NCBI RefSeq assembly: GCF_009826975.1
Contig: NZ_WUMO01000001.1
Location: 558,001 to 622,000 of the forward strand
From: Flavobacterium sp. HBTb2-11-1
GTDB taxonomy: Bacteria > Bacteroidota > Bacteroidia > Flavobacteriales > Flavobacteriaceae
Direction: 5' to 3'
Length of the DNA stretch: 64,000 nucleotides
Of this stretch, positions 35,749 through 44,405 are shown piece after piece (positions within the stretch are counted from its first letter, which is position 1; each line of letters opens with the position of its first letter). The position numbers and the translations under genes are program-made. The notes beneath the pieces are model-generated. The model saw only the letters and a program-made list of their open reading frames with translations. It did no database searches and had not been told where the DNA came from.

Positions 35749-37389
35749 TTACGCCAACATTGTAACTGGGCTTTCGATGTATTGTTTTAATGTTTGTAAG
35801 AACTGAGCTCCAGTTGCACCGTCAATTGTTCTGTGGTCACAAGCTAATGATAACATCATTGTGTTTCCAACTACGATTTGACCGTTTTTAACTACTGGTT
35901 TCTCAACAATTGCACCTACAGAAAGGATTGCAGAGTTTGGCTGGTTGATGATTGAATTGAATTCAGTGATACCAAACATACCAAGGTTAGATACTGTAAA
36001 AGTACTTCCTTCCATTTCTTGTGGTCCTAATTTTTTGTTTTTAGCTCTTCCAGCAAGATCTCTTACTGAACCACCGATTTGAGATAAACTCATAGCGTCA
36101 GTAAATTTCAATACAGGAACTACTAATCCGTCTTCAACAGCTACAGCAACACCAATGTTTACGTGGTGGTTGATGATGATAGCATCTTCTTTCCAAGTAG
36201 AGTTGATTTTTGGGTGTTTTTTCAATGCTAAAGCACAAGCTTTGATTACCATATCGTTGAAAGATACTTTTGTATCAGGAACGCTGTTGATAGCAGCTCT
36301 AGCTTGCATAGCTTCGTCCATACTTACTTCGATCACTAAGTTGTAGTGAGGCGCAGTGAATAAAGATTCAGAAAGACGTTTTGCAATGATTTTACGCATT
36401 TGAGAATTTTTGATCTCTTCTGTGTAAACTTCACCAGCAGGAACGAATACTTTTGGTGCAGCAGGAGCAGATGCTTCTTGTTTAGCAGCAGGTGCTGAAG
36501 CAGCAGTTTGTGCCTGAGCAGATGGAGTAAAGTTTTCGATATCGCTTTTTACGATTCTTCCGTTTTCTCCAGATCCTTTAACTTGGCTTAATTGAATTCC
36601 TTTGTCAGAAGCAATTTTTTTAGCTAATGGAGAAGCTAAAATTCTTCCTCCGTTTGAAGTTTCAGCAACAGCTTCTGTAGCTTGCGTAGCAGCAGGAGCA
36701 GTTTTTGTTTCTTCAGCAGCAGGAGCACTTGCAGTTGCAGCGCCACCAGCAGTAAAGTTATCAGCAACTCCAGAAATGTCAGTTCCTGCAGGTCCGATGA
36801 TAGCTAATAAGCTGTCAACAGGAGCAGTGCTTCCTTCTTGAATTCCGATGTATAATAATGTTCCAGCATTGAAAGACTCAAACTCCATAGTCGCTTTGTC
36901 AGTTTCAATTTCTGCTAAAATATCTCCTTCAGCTACAGTGTCGCCTACTTTTTTCAACCAAGTTGCTACTGTACCTTCAGTCATTGTATCACTTAAACGT
37001 GGCATAGTTACTACTATAACACCTTTTGGTAATTCAGCTGCCTTTGCAGGAGCAGCAGTTTCAGTTTTTGCTTCAGCAGCAGGAGCATCCGCTTTTGGAG
37101 CTTCAGCAGCAGGAGCATCGCCACCAGCTAAAAGAGCAGAAATATCTTCTCCTTCTTTACCAATGATTGCTAATAATGAATCAACAGGAGCAGTTTCTCC
37201 AGCTTGAATTCCGATATGTAAAAGAGTTCCTTCGTTAAAAGATTCGAACTCCATTGTTGCTTTGTCTGTTTCAATTTCAGCTAAGATATCACCTTCGCTT
37301 ACTTTGTCGCCTACTTTTTTAAGCCAAGTTGCTACCGTTCCTTCAGTCATAGTATCGCTCAAACGAGGCATTGTTACTTTAATCGCCAT
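35749..37389 (-). CDS. pdhC: pyruvate dehydrogenase E2, dihydrolipoyllysine acetyltransferase
   Basis: This is the core subunit of the pyruvate dehydrogenase complex, which transfers the acetyl group to CoA. The 546-residue protein has two nearly identical lipoyl domains (VTMPRLSDTMTEGTVATW in each) with lipoylated lysines at Lys43 and Lys165, separated by Ala/Pro-rich hinges. A peripheral subunit-binding domain follows (about 245-285, ILASPLAKKIASDKG), then the catalytic domain with DHRTIDG at 518-524. It begins 4 bp after pdhA, so the two are translated from one message. The E1 beta and E3 genes are not in the window. Confidence 0.96.
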   Translation of the reverse strand: MAIKVTMPRLSDTMTEGTVATWLKKVGDKVSEGDILAEIETDKATMEFESFNEGTLLHIGIQAGETAPVDSLLAIIGKEGEDISALLAGGDAPAAEAPKADAPAAEAKTETAAPAKAAELPKGVIVVTMPRLSDTMTEGTVATWLKKVGDTVAEGDILAEIETDKATMEFESFNAGTLLYIGIQEGSTAPVDSLLAIIGPAGTDISGVADNFTAGGAATASAPAAEETKTAPAATQATEAVAETSNGGRILASPLAKKIASDKGIQLSQVKGSGENGRIVKSDIENFTPSAQAQTAASAPAAKQEASAPAAPKVFVPAGEVYTEEIKNSQMRKIIAKRLSESLFTAPHYNLVIEVSMDEAMQARAAINSVPDTKVSFNDMVIKACALALKKHPKINSTWKEDAIIINHHVNIGVAVAVEDGLVVPVLKFTDAMSLSQIGGSVRDLAGRAKNKKLGPQEMEGSTFTVSNLGMFGITEFNSIINQPNSAILSVGAIVEKPVVKNGQIVVGNTMMLSLACDHRTIDGATGAQFLQTLKQYIESPVTMLA

Positions 37390-37393
37390 GATA

Positions 37394-38392
37394 TTATAAT
37401 TTATGAGGTGTAAATGGATAGTCTTCTTGTGCGTATACTACATCGTATAATTGTTTTAAATCTGGGTATGGAGATTCTTCAGCAAATTTCGCACACTCTT
37501 CAACTAAGTCTTTAACTCTTTGGTCAATTACTTCAATTTCTTCTTCTGTAGCATATTTTTGATCCATAATTACATCAAGAACTTGAGTAATCGGGTCGAT
37601 TTTTTTGTACTCTTCAACCTCTTCTTTAGAACGGTATAATTGTGCATCAGACATAGAGTGTCCTCTGTAACGGTACGTTTTCATTTCAAGGAAAGTTGGT
37701 CCATCTCCGCGACGTGCTCTTTCGATAGCTTCGTGCATTGCTTCAGCAACTTTTACTGGGTTCATTCCGTCAACAGGTCCGCAAGGCATTTCGTAACCTA
37801 AACCTAATTTCCAGATGTCAGTGTGGTTTGCAGTTCTTTCTACAGAAGTTCCCATTGCATAACCGTTGTTTTCAACGATAAACACAACCGGAAGTTTCCA
37901 TAACATTGCCATGTTGAAAGCTTCGTGAAGAGAACCTTGTCTAGCAGCTCCGTCACCAAAATAAGTTAGGGTAACACCGCCAGTGTTAAAATATTTGTCT
38001 GCGAAAGCAATACCTGCCCCAACTGGGATTTGAGCACCTACGATTCCGTGCCCGCCATAAAAACCATGTTCTTTAGAGAAAATGTGCATAGAACCTCCCA
38101 TACCTTTAGAAGTTCCTGTTGCTTTTCCTAAAAGTTCTGCCATTACGTTTCTAGGATCAACTCCCATACCGATTGGCTGAACGTGGTTTCTGTATGCAGT
38201 AATCATTTTGTCTTTAGTCAAGTCCATAGCGTGTAAAGCACCCGCTAATACAGCTTCCTGACCATTATATAAGTGTAGAAAACCTCTAACTTTTTGTTGA
38301 ATGTATAATGCTGCAAGTTTGTCTTCAAACTTTCTCCAAAGCAGCATGTCTTCATACCACTTTAAATATACCTCTTTTGTAACTTCTTTCAT
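37394..38392 (-). CDS. pdhA: pyruvate dehydrogenase E1 component, alpha subunit
   Basis: This thiamine diphosphate-dependent subunit decarboxylates pyruvate and acetylates the lipoyl group of E2. The 332-residue protein has the cofactor motif GDGAARQGSLHEAFN...NNGYAMGTS and the phosphorylation-loop-like region YRYRGHSMSDAQLYR. An MGGSMHIFSKEHGFYGGHGIVGAQ segment is typical of PDHA rather than branched-chain E1. It is the first gene of a two-gene operon with pdhC. A hairpin in the upstream region may lie in its leader. Confidence 0.95.
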   Translation of the reverse strand: MKEVTKEVYLKWYEDMLLWRKFEDKLAALYIQQKVRGFLHLYNGQEAVLAGALHAMDLTKDKMITAYRNHVQPIGMGVDPRNVMAELLGKATGTSKGMGGSMHIFSKEHGFYGGHGIVGAQIPVGAGIAFADKYFNTGGVTLTYFGDGAARQGSLHEAFNMAMLWKLPVVFIVENNGYAMGTSVERTANHTDIWKLGLGYEMPCGPVDGMNPVKVAEAMHEAIERARRGDGPTFLEMKTYRYRGHSMSDAQLYRSKEEVEEYKKIDPITQVLDVIMDQKYATEEEIEVIDQRVKDLVEECAKFAEESPYPDLKQLYDVVYAQEDYPFTPHKL

Positions 38393-38471
38393 CTGAATTC
38401 TTTCTTTTGCTAAAGTTGTTTGTGTTATCGATTATTGTTGCCTGTAACGCAAAATAGTTTCCTCCCACAAA

Positions 38472-38502
38472 TTTGCGCCCGAAAGCTCGGGATGCAAAAA
38501 TA
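38472..38502 (-). promoter_or_regulatory. hairpin and -7 motif upstream of pdhA
   Basis: On the minus strand TATTTTTG (38495-38502) fits the -7 consensus. It is followed directly by a structure in which TTTGC and GCAAA enclose CCCGA and TCGGG arms, placing a stable hairpin at the very start of the presumed mRNA. Its role is unknown. Confidence 0.4.
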
Positions 38503-38552
38503 AGACATTACATTTAAGAACTAAAATTTAAACGCTACTTTTTGGCTTTTTT

Positions 38553-39035
38553 TTATAAGAACTTTTTATCGAACATCAACGGAAGTAGATTTTTTAATGA
38601 AGATGATTTGTAAACTTCACCAATTTCTCCCATAAAATAGATTTCTATCGGAGTGTCTTGTTTTATCTCATATTCTGCTATTGATTGTCGGCAAGATCCG
38701 CAAGGCGGAATAGGGGCAGTAGTCTGATTGGTATCTGAAGCTGCTGTAATTGCCATTTTTAGAATTTTTGCTTCGGGATAAGTGCTTCCCGCATAAAAAA
38801 TAGCAGTTCGCTCTGCGCAAAGTCCAGACGGATATGCTGCATTTTCTTGATTGGAACCTAAAATAACTTTTCCGTTATCTAGAAGTAAAGCAGCGCCAAC
38901 TTTAAACTTTGAATAAGGGGCATAAGCTTTTTTTCTGATTTCTACAGCTTGATTCATTAAATCCTGAATTTCGGCTGGAAGTTCATTTAAATTATCAAAT
39001 ATTGTAAATGAAGAGGTTATATTGATTTCTTTCAT
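38553..39035 (-). CDS. cdd: cytidine deaminase
   Basis: This zinc enzyme of pyrimidine salvage deaminates cytidine and deoxycytidine. The 160-residue protein has the CAE zinc motif at 73-75 (GLCAERTAIFYA) and the PCGSC motif (Cys112 and Cys115), with YSKFKVGAALLL and GSNQENAAYPSG substrate segments. Length is typical of the homotetrameric form, with a short N-terminal extension. It stands between the porV terminator and pdhA as a single gene. Confidence 0.95.
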   Translation of the reverse strand: MKEINITSSFTIFDNLNELPAEIQDLMNQAVEIRKKAYAPYSKFKVGAALLLDNGKVILGSNQENAAYPSGLCAERTAIFYAGSTYPEAKILKMAITAASDTNQTTAPIPPCGSCRQSIAEYEIKQDTPIEIYFMGEIGEVYKSSSLKNLLPLMFDKKFL

Positions 39036-39054
39036 CTGTTAATAAGGGAAAAAA

Positions 39055-39087
39055 AATCCAAATTCCTAAAATGCCGGAATTTGGATT
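39055..39087 (-). terminator. terminator of the porU-porV region
   Basis: AATCCAAATTCC and GGAATTTGGATT form a 12-bp perfect stem with a 9-nt loop; an A-run at the left gives a T-tract on the minus strand. The stem shares TCCAAATTCC with the hairpin after gldJ. Confidence 0.83.
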
Positions 39088-39116
39088 GAATTATTTTTTG
39101 TTGTAATTTTTTTTCT

Positions 39117-40322
39117 TTAGTAATTGTCGTATTTGTCTCCAAAGTTAAACGTTAAAGAGAAACGAAGCGTGTTTTCTAAAGGATTTTTTATTTTAGACGC
39201 AGAGAATAGGTACGAAACATCAATTTTCATGATGTTGTATTTAAATCCTGCTCCTAAAGAGAAGAATTGCTTAGCCCCTTTTTCTGGACTTTCGTGGTAA
39301 TATCCTAAACGGAAAGCAAAAGCGTCCTGATACATGTATTCTCCAGCAATGCTATAAGTTACCTCTTTCATTTCTTCTTTAAATCCGCCTGGAGCATCAC
39401 CAAAAGATTTAAACATTCCTTCAAACCAGCCAATATCGTTATAATTTCTATAACCAATATCTGTTGCTTCTTGTTGCGAAATATCTTCAGGATCGTCATA
39501 GTCTCCGTCGCCATTTACGTCAACTGGCGTTCCGATTCCCGGAGGTGTTGGAACTAAAAGTTTAGTAAGTTCGGCACTTAAAGTAAGTTTGTTGTAATCG
39601 TCAAAAATAAAATCAAATCCTCCTCCCAATCTTAAATTGGCAGGTAAGAAGTTTGAGCTTACATTGTCGTTGTCGTAACTGATTTTTGGCCCCATATTCT
39701 GAAGGTTAACACCAGCTCTCCATCTTCCGTTGAAATCTCGATAAGCAATTTCTTCCGATTGATAAAAAGCAGCCACGTCAACAGCAAAAGAGCTTGCAGA
39801 TGTGGCATCAACTTCTTCTGAAGCAACTTTTAAATTTGAATTAATAAAACGTGCAGCAACTGCCATAGAGAATTTGTCGCTTAGTTTAAGCGAATATGAT
39901 CCGTCTAAAGCAAATTCATTTGGATTTACTTCTCTTACAGCTTCATTTGGATCTCCAGTATATCTTAGTTCGATTCCTCCAAAACCAAAATAGCGAAAAC
40001 TTCCTGCAAAGGCGCTTCGTTCGTTGATTTTGTTGTAATACGTAACCTGACCCAATGAAATATCATTGGCAAGATCTGTTAAATAAGGAGTGTAACTGAT
40101 AGAAAGACCTTGTGCATCTTCAGAAAATGCATACTTAGCAGGGTTCCATTGTTGTGAGAAAACGTCTGCAGAAGTGGCAACACCTTGGTCAGCCAAACCT
40201 GCTGCTCTAGCATCAGCAGCGACTAATAAAAATGGCACTCCAGTGACGATAGGTCTTGATTCCTGAGCGTTTGAAGTGTAAATGCTAAAAATACAAATTA
40301 ATAAAAGTGATAGTTTTTTCAT
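39117..40322 (-). CDS. porV: type IX secretion outer membrane protein PorV
   Basis: This outer membrane beta-barrel of the FadL-like family shuttles type IX cargo from the translocon to the attachment complex and works with PorU. The 401-residue protein has a signal peptide (SIYTSNA), the conserved N-terminal PFLLVAADARAAGLADQGVATSADVFSQQWNPAKYAF segment, many amphipathic strands, and a C-terminal aromatic strand ending SLTFNFGDKYDNY. The porU gene lies just upstream, as in Flavobacterium johnsoniae. A separate promoter is seen within the end of porU. Confidence 0.93.
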   Translation of the reverse strand: MKKLSLLLICIFSIYTSNAQESRPIVTGVPFLLVAADARAAGLADQGVATSADVFSQQWNPAKYAFSEDAQGLSISYTPYLTDLANDISLGQVTYYNKINERSAFAGSFRYFGFGGIELRYTGDPNEAVREVNPNEFALDGSYSLKLSDKFSMAVAARFINSNLKVASEEVDATSASSFAVDVAAFYQSEEIAYRDFNGRWRAGVNLQNMGPKISYDNDNVSSNFLPANLRLGGGFDFIFDDYNKLTLSAELTKLLVPTPPGIGTPVDVNGDGDYDDPEDISQQEATDIGYRNYNDIGWFEGMFKSFGDAPGGFKEEMKEVTYSIAGEYMYQDAFAFRLGYYHESPEKGAKQFFSLGAGFKYNIMKIDVSYLFSASKIKNPLENTLRFSLTFNFGDKYDNY

Positions 40323-40347
40323 TTATTGGATTAGTGTTTTGGTGATG

Positions 40348-40376
40348 CAAATATATATAATATTATAGGATGACAA
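40348..40376 (-). promoter_or_regulatory. promoter of porV inside the 3' end of porU
   Basis: On the minus strand, TTG (40374-40376) is separated by 18 bp from TATATTTG (40348-40355), 26 bp before the porV start. The -33 element overlaps the last codons of porU. Confidence 0.7.
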
Positions 40377-43300
40377 GCTTTTCGTATTTTTCTGCTTTTT
40401 TATTTGTTAAATTAGACTTTACAGTCAGTTTGTAAATATACACTCCTTTTCCGATTCTATCGCCAAAATCATCTCTTCCGTCCCATGTTATTTCTCTTGA
40501 TAAAAATCCTTCTGTCGTAACGGTTTGATTTTTTGTCCAAACTACTTTTCCTGTAATGGTCATTACCTGAACCTGCACGTCTAGTGGCTCATAAGGTCTA
40601 TTATGAGAAAACCAAAATTGTGTATAAGTTGAAAATGGATTTGGGTAATTAAGAACGTGTGATAATGTCAAGGAATCATCTCCTACAACTGTAAATTGAA
40701 TTTCATTCGTAACGGGATTATTGTAAACATCCCAAGCAGTAAAACTTATGGTATGCAGTCCAGGCGCTAAATTTCGGAATGGGAAACGTAGATTTCCGTT
40801 GGTATAATCATCTAATTTTGTTTGATAGTAATCGTTCAAAATATAAGGATTACTCACGTCTCCATCTAAAATAGCGACAATATCATGGCCGATTCCGCTT
40901 GCTGTATTAATTCCGTTCTCGTCTTCTAGAAATGCCAAAAGAAATGGCGATTCATTTGTAATTCCTCCCGACACAAAAGTTTCATCGTTCATATATAACT
41001 TCACTTTTGGACTTATATTGTCCTGAGGCGCATTTTCGTTAATTCCTCCAATTTTAATGGTGTTATTGTAACCAGTTTGGTTTTCTAATGATTCGTTTTT
41101 TTTCGAATAAAAACTGATTCTGCCGTTGTCAACTGGAATTCTAATGTCTCTAGGAACCACAAAGCTAAACTCAAATTGTCCGTTGGTAACAGATGCATTT
41201 CCTCTAAAAATGGTTTCTCCAAGTGTTTTAAATTGCATTGGAGGACTAAAACCATCATTGTTTAAAGTAGTATTTGTAATTAATTTGTCAAATATAGCCG
41301 TGGCTAACTCTCCATTGTAATTGCTTAAAAGAGTGTTGTTTTCATCTGTGATTTCTCCCGAAATTTTAATTTTTGATAATGATTTTAAATCAGGAATAGT
41401 TTGCGAAATCACAATATCGTTTACTTTCGTTAAATTAATTCGTGGTTTTGGAATAGCAAGCATTAAAGCAGGATCGCCTATATAGAAGACAACATTGCTC
41501 GAAGAGCTCGGATTTTCATTTTTGGATATTCTTAAAGATTCGGCGATAGTGTTATATTGATTTGAGCCATAAGAAAGAAGACTTTTGCTAATTGTTTTGT
41601 TGAATTCTTCAGCATTTGTCTGTCCGATTTCTCTAACAGTGGTCAGCATTGAAATTGCGCCTCCTTTTGGATTCCAATACACGTATTCTCCAGCTGTTGG
41701 TCTTGTTGGGTCGTCAAAACGGGAAAATTCACATGTAATGGTAATGAATAGCGGATATTTGTACTGATTTGCAAGGTTTTGCCCGTCAGATTTCTCCCAA
41801 ATTCTTTCGCTGGCCAGTCCATCTTCGCCACCATGCCCTAAATAATTAAATATTAGAGCGCCTTTTTCAAAAGCATTAAAAAAATCCGTTCTCGCTTTTG
41901 GATATCGCGATCCGCCTGCAGAAGCTTCTTGTGTATAGGCGTCCAGAAAAATTTTATCAATATTAAAAAAAGGTTTTTCAGTCGCAATTTGATCTGCAAG
42001 AGCATTTTGGTTTGCTTGTAAAGTCTGATCGCCAGGTCTATCAGAGTCATCACTAATTAAAACGATATTGTTTCTCCAATTTCCATAAGATTTTGTGTCA
42101 TGATAATCTATGACTTTGTTTACCATTTCCTGAGCTTGTGCATTGTCTGAAACCAGCATTCTTCCTAAGGCAATGTCAATCCCAGCAAGAGACGGAATAA
42201 TAACTCCTTCGTTAGAGTCCATTAATCCGTAGAAATCATCAGACGGAAATGAAGCTTCGCCTACAGTATTGCTTATTAGAGATTGATATATAGGTACAAT
42301 ATTGGTATTGTTCGAAATTCTGTCTTTATAATCATATGAAGCATCTCCAAATAAATTTAAGTAACGCACTCTTTTGTCTGATGAAGAAGCATTGTCGTAA
42401 ATATATTTAACACAGTTTCTAATGGCTGCAATATCTTGTTTGCCAGAAGAAAATTCTTGATAGATGTTTTCCAAAGAAATAACTTTTACGTTTAAACCAG
42501 AGTTTGTTCTATGAAAATTGGCTAATCGCTCGGCTTGAGACGCTAAAGATTTTGGTGTCACTATAACGTAATCAATATCTTGAAAAACATTTTGGCTGTT
42601 CCTGAAAAGTGTTCCTTTTAAATTCTGGTTGGCAATTTTTGATTGATTTTCTTTTAATGGGGCATAATAATCAGAAGGATCTATGGCGACGTATTTTCTA
42701 ACCTCTCCTAAATTAGCTTTAAAACTAAAAGAAGACTGATTTGCAGTTTCAACTTTAGATATATTATATAGGTCTGTAACGTCCCAGATTTGTGCTATTC
42801 CTGATGCGTTTCCAATAGTATAATTGACAATTCCACCTGTAGAGCCTGCGGCATTGTATTGAAAATGAAATTGTTTGCCTGTGCCTAAAAGTTTTCGTTT
42901 TGCGGTGAGGTTAATGTAATCCAAATAGCCTTTTGATCCTGGAACACCATTATTATTATAGGTAAGTTTTATTTTTATATTGTCTGTTCCAGTAAATTCT
43001 GCATTTGAGGGAAGTTTGCCTGTTGTGTATTTGGTGTCAGAGTTGGCTATTAACGGCGGAAAGCTTATCGAACCTGCATTTTGTCCGTTGGCTGTTATGG
43101 CAAAAGAAGTGGTGGTTAATGATGCAGCTGCTGCGCTTACCTCCATTTTTACAGGTACAGAAGTGTCGAGGTTTGGAAAGCTGAAGGAGAATTCCTGTTC
43201 TTGGTTAATATCAAATGATTCTCCGAGCCACTGGCGTCCAAGATGCACAATATTGGTTTGATCAATTTCGTGGTATTGATAGTCATCAAACGTGTTTAAC

Positions 43301-44199
43301 TCTAAAGTGCTGTTTCCTGTCGGCTGATTTAGATTTTGAATGCGTTTTCCATCTCCTCCAGAAGCGGTAATATAATAGTAGGATTTGCTATCATATAAAT
43401 TTAAGTTGGTCTGGCTTTCAGAATTCCAATTGTCAGTTCCTTCGGCATAAAAAAGAATATAATCTTCATTGTTAAAAACACCATCGTTTTCGCCAGCTAT
43501 CTGTATGGCATTTTCTGTTAAGTCATTGGGATAATAAGTGCTGTTGGCAAGAGGAAGCATTCTTCCGCCATTTCCATAAATTTTTATTCTTCGTGGGTCA
43601 ACTTTAGAAGCGTCAAATCCTAAACTTTGTAAAAAAGACCTGTCGATTCTATAAACACCTGATTTCTGAATATAAAACCGATACCAGTCGCCAGAGGCCA
43701 AAACAGAATTTACAATTGCTGCCGATTTTTGAAATGAAGAAGTCGATGCAGTTCGTGCGTTTGAATTGCTAATAAAGTAAGAAAAGGATTTTATACGTTT
43801 GTAGCTGTTTCCTTCCTTAATTATAGGAGATAAAGAGAGAAAAGAATATTTTATATCCCTTGCGTTTGTAATTATTATAGATTCATTTGGCTTTGCAGGG
43901 ATATTTTCAAGTGTTAAATCTCCCAAATCAGCTCGAGAAATTGATTCGTAGACTACGTTGCTAATTTGTGCTGAACTGCCGTTTGAAACGCCAGACTGAT
44001 TTAAGTTTTGAAGCAATGTTATGCTTTTTTTTGTAATGTCGAAGCGGAAACTGCTTCCTGAGAAGTGCGGAATTATAAATTTGTTTTCGCCATAATTTAC
44101 CTCTTTTTTATTTTGCCAATCGATTGTAATCGTCCCATTTAGCTGTGAAAATGAGAGAATTGGGATTAAAAAAATGTAAATTAGAAATGCTTGCTTCAT
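40363..44199 (-). CDS. porU: type IX secretion sortase PorU
   Basis: This C25 (gingipain-type) cysteine peptidase removes the C-terminal signal from type IX cargo and couples it to a surface anchor. The 1278-residue protein has a signal peptide and long N-terminal beta-domains. The caspase-like catalytic domain (about 560-920) has the His in YLGHGGEDG (His789) and the nucleophile in ITCEFSRFD (Cys823), followed by Ig-like segments. Its own C-terminal domain ends KAEKYEKLVIL, similar to a type A CTD. The gene is divergent from gldJ and upstream of porV, the known arrangement in Flavobacterium. Confidence 0.94.
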   Translation of the reverse strand: MKQAFLIYIFLIPILSFSQLNGTITIDWQNKKEVNYGENKFIIPHFSGSSFRFDITKKSITLLQNLNQSGVSNGSSAQISNVVYESISRADLGDLTLENIPAKPNESIIITNARDIKYSFLSLSPIIKEGNSYKRIKSFSYFISNSNARTASTSSFQKSAAIVNSVLASGDWYRFYIQKSGVYRIDRSFLQSLGFDASKVDPRRIKIYGNGGRMLPLANSTYYPNDLTENAIQIAGENDGVFNNEDYILFYAEGTDNWNSESQTNLNLYDSKSYYYITASGGDGKRIQNLNQPTGNSTLELNTFDDYQYHEIDQTNIVHLGRQWLGESFDINQEQEFSFSFPNLDTSVPVKMEVSAAAASLTTTSFAITANGQNAGSISFPPLIANSDTKYTTGKLPSNAEFTGTDNIKIKLTYNNNGVPGSKGYLDYINLTAKRKLLGTGKQFHFQYNAAGSTGGIVNYTIGNASGIAQIWDVTDLYNISKVETANQSSFSFKANLGEVRKYVAIDPSDYYAPLKENQSKIANQNLKGTLFRNSQNVFQDIDYVIVTPKSLASQAERLANFHRTNSGLNVKVISLENIYQEFSSGKQDIAAIRNCVKYIYDNASSSDKRVRYLNLFGDASYDYKDRISNNTNIVPIYQSLISNTVGEASFPSDDFYGLMDSNEGVIIPSLAGIDIALGRMLVSDNAQAQEMVNKVIDYHDTKSYGNWRNNIVLISDDSDRPGDQTLQANQNALADQIATEKPFFNIDKIFLDAYTQEASAGGSRYPKARTDFFNAFEKGALIFNYLGHGGEDGLASERIWEKSDGQNLANQYKYPLFITITCEFSRFDDPTRPTAGEYVYWNPKGGAISMLTTVREIGQTNAEEFNKTISKSLLSYGSNQYNTIAESLRISKNENPSSSSNVVFYIGDPALMLAIPKPRINLTKVNDIVISQTIPDLKSLSKIKISGEITDENNTLLSNYNGELATAIFDKLITNTTLNNDGFSPPMQFKTLGETIFRGNASVTNGQFEFSFVVPRDIRIPVDNGRISFYSKKNESLENQTGYNNTIKIGGINENAPQDNISPKVKLYMNDETFVSGGITNESPFLLAFLEDENGINTASGIGHDIVAILDGDVSNPYILNDYYQTKLDDYTNGNLRFPFRNLAPGLHTISFTAWDVYNNPVTNEIQFTVVGDDSLTLSHVLNYPNPFSTYTQFWFSHNRPYEPLDVQVQVMTITGKVVWTKNQTVTTEGFLSREITWDGRDDFGDRIGKGVYIYKLTVKSNLTNKKAEKYEKLVIL

Positions 44200-44281
44200 C
44201 TGTTAAAAAGGCGAAATTTAATTAAAAAATAATTAGTAAGTAAAAATATAGTATTTCATGTTATAGTAATAATAAAAAGTA

Positions 44282-44289
44282 TATTTTTG
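44282..44289 (+). promoter_or_regulatory. candidate -7 element (TATTTTTG) of gldJ
   Basis: This is an exact TAnnTTTG match 117 bp before gldJ. A second, weaker candidate (TTG at 44352-44354, 18 bp, TTATATTG) lies closer to the start. The gene may have one or two promoters. Confidence 0.4.
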
Positions 44290-44405
44290 CGTTCGTAACT
44301 AAAGGTTATTTTCTGGTAAAAAACAGCTAAATAAAATTATTAGAACAGATGTTGCTAATTAAATGTTAATTATTATATTGCAGCACCTAAATTTATCACC
44401 TAAGA

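Noticed and set aside
37238..37256. tRNA T-loop-like GTTCGAATC on the minus strand
   Set aside because: It is part of the coding sequence for EFESF in the first lipoyl domain of pdhC, and no cloverleaf can be built around it.
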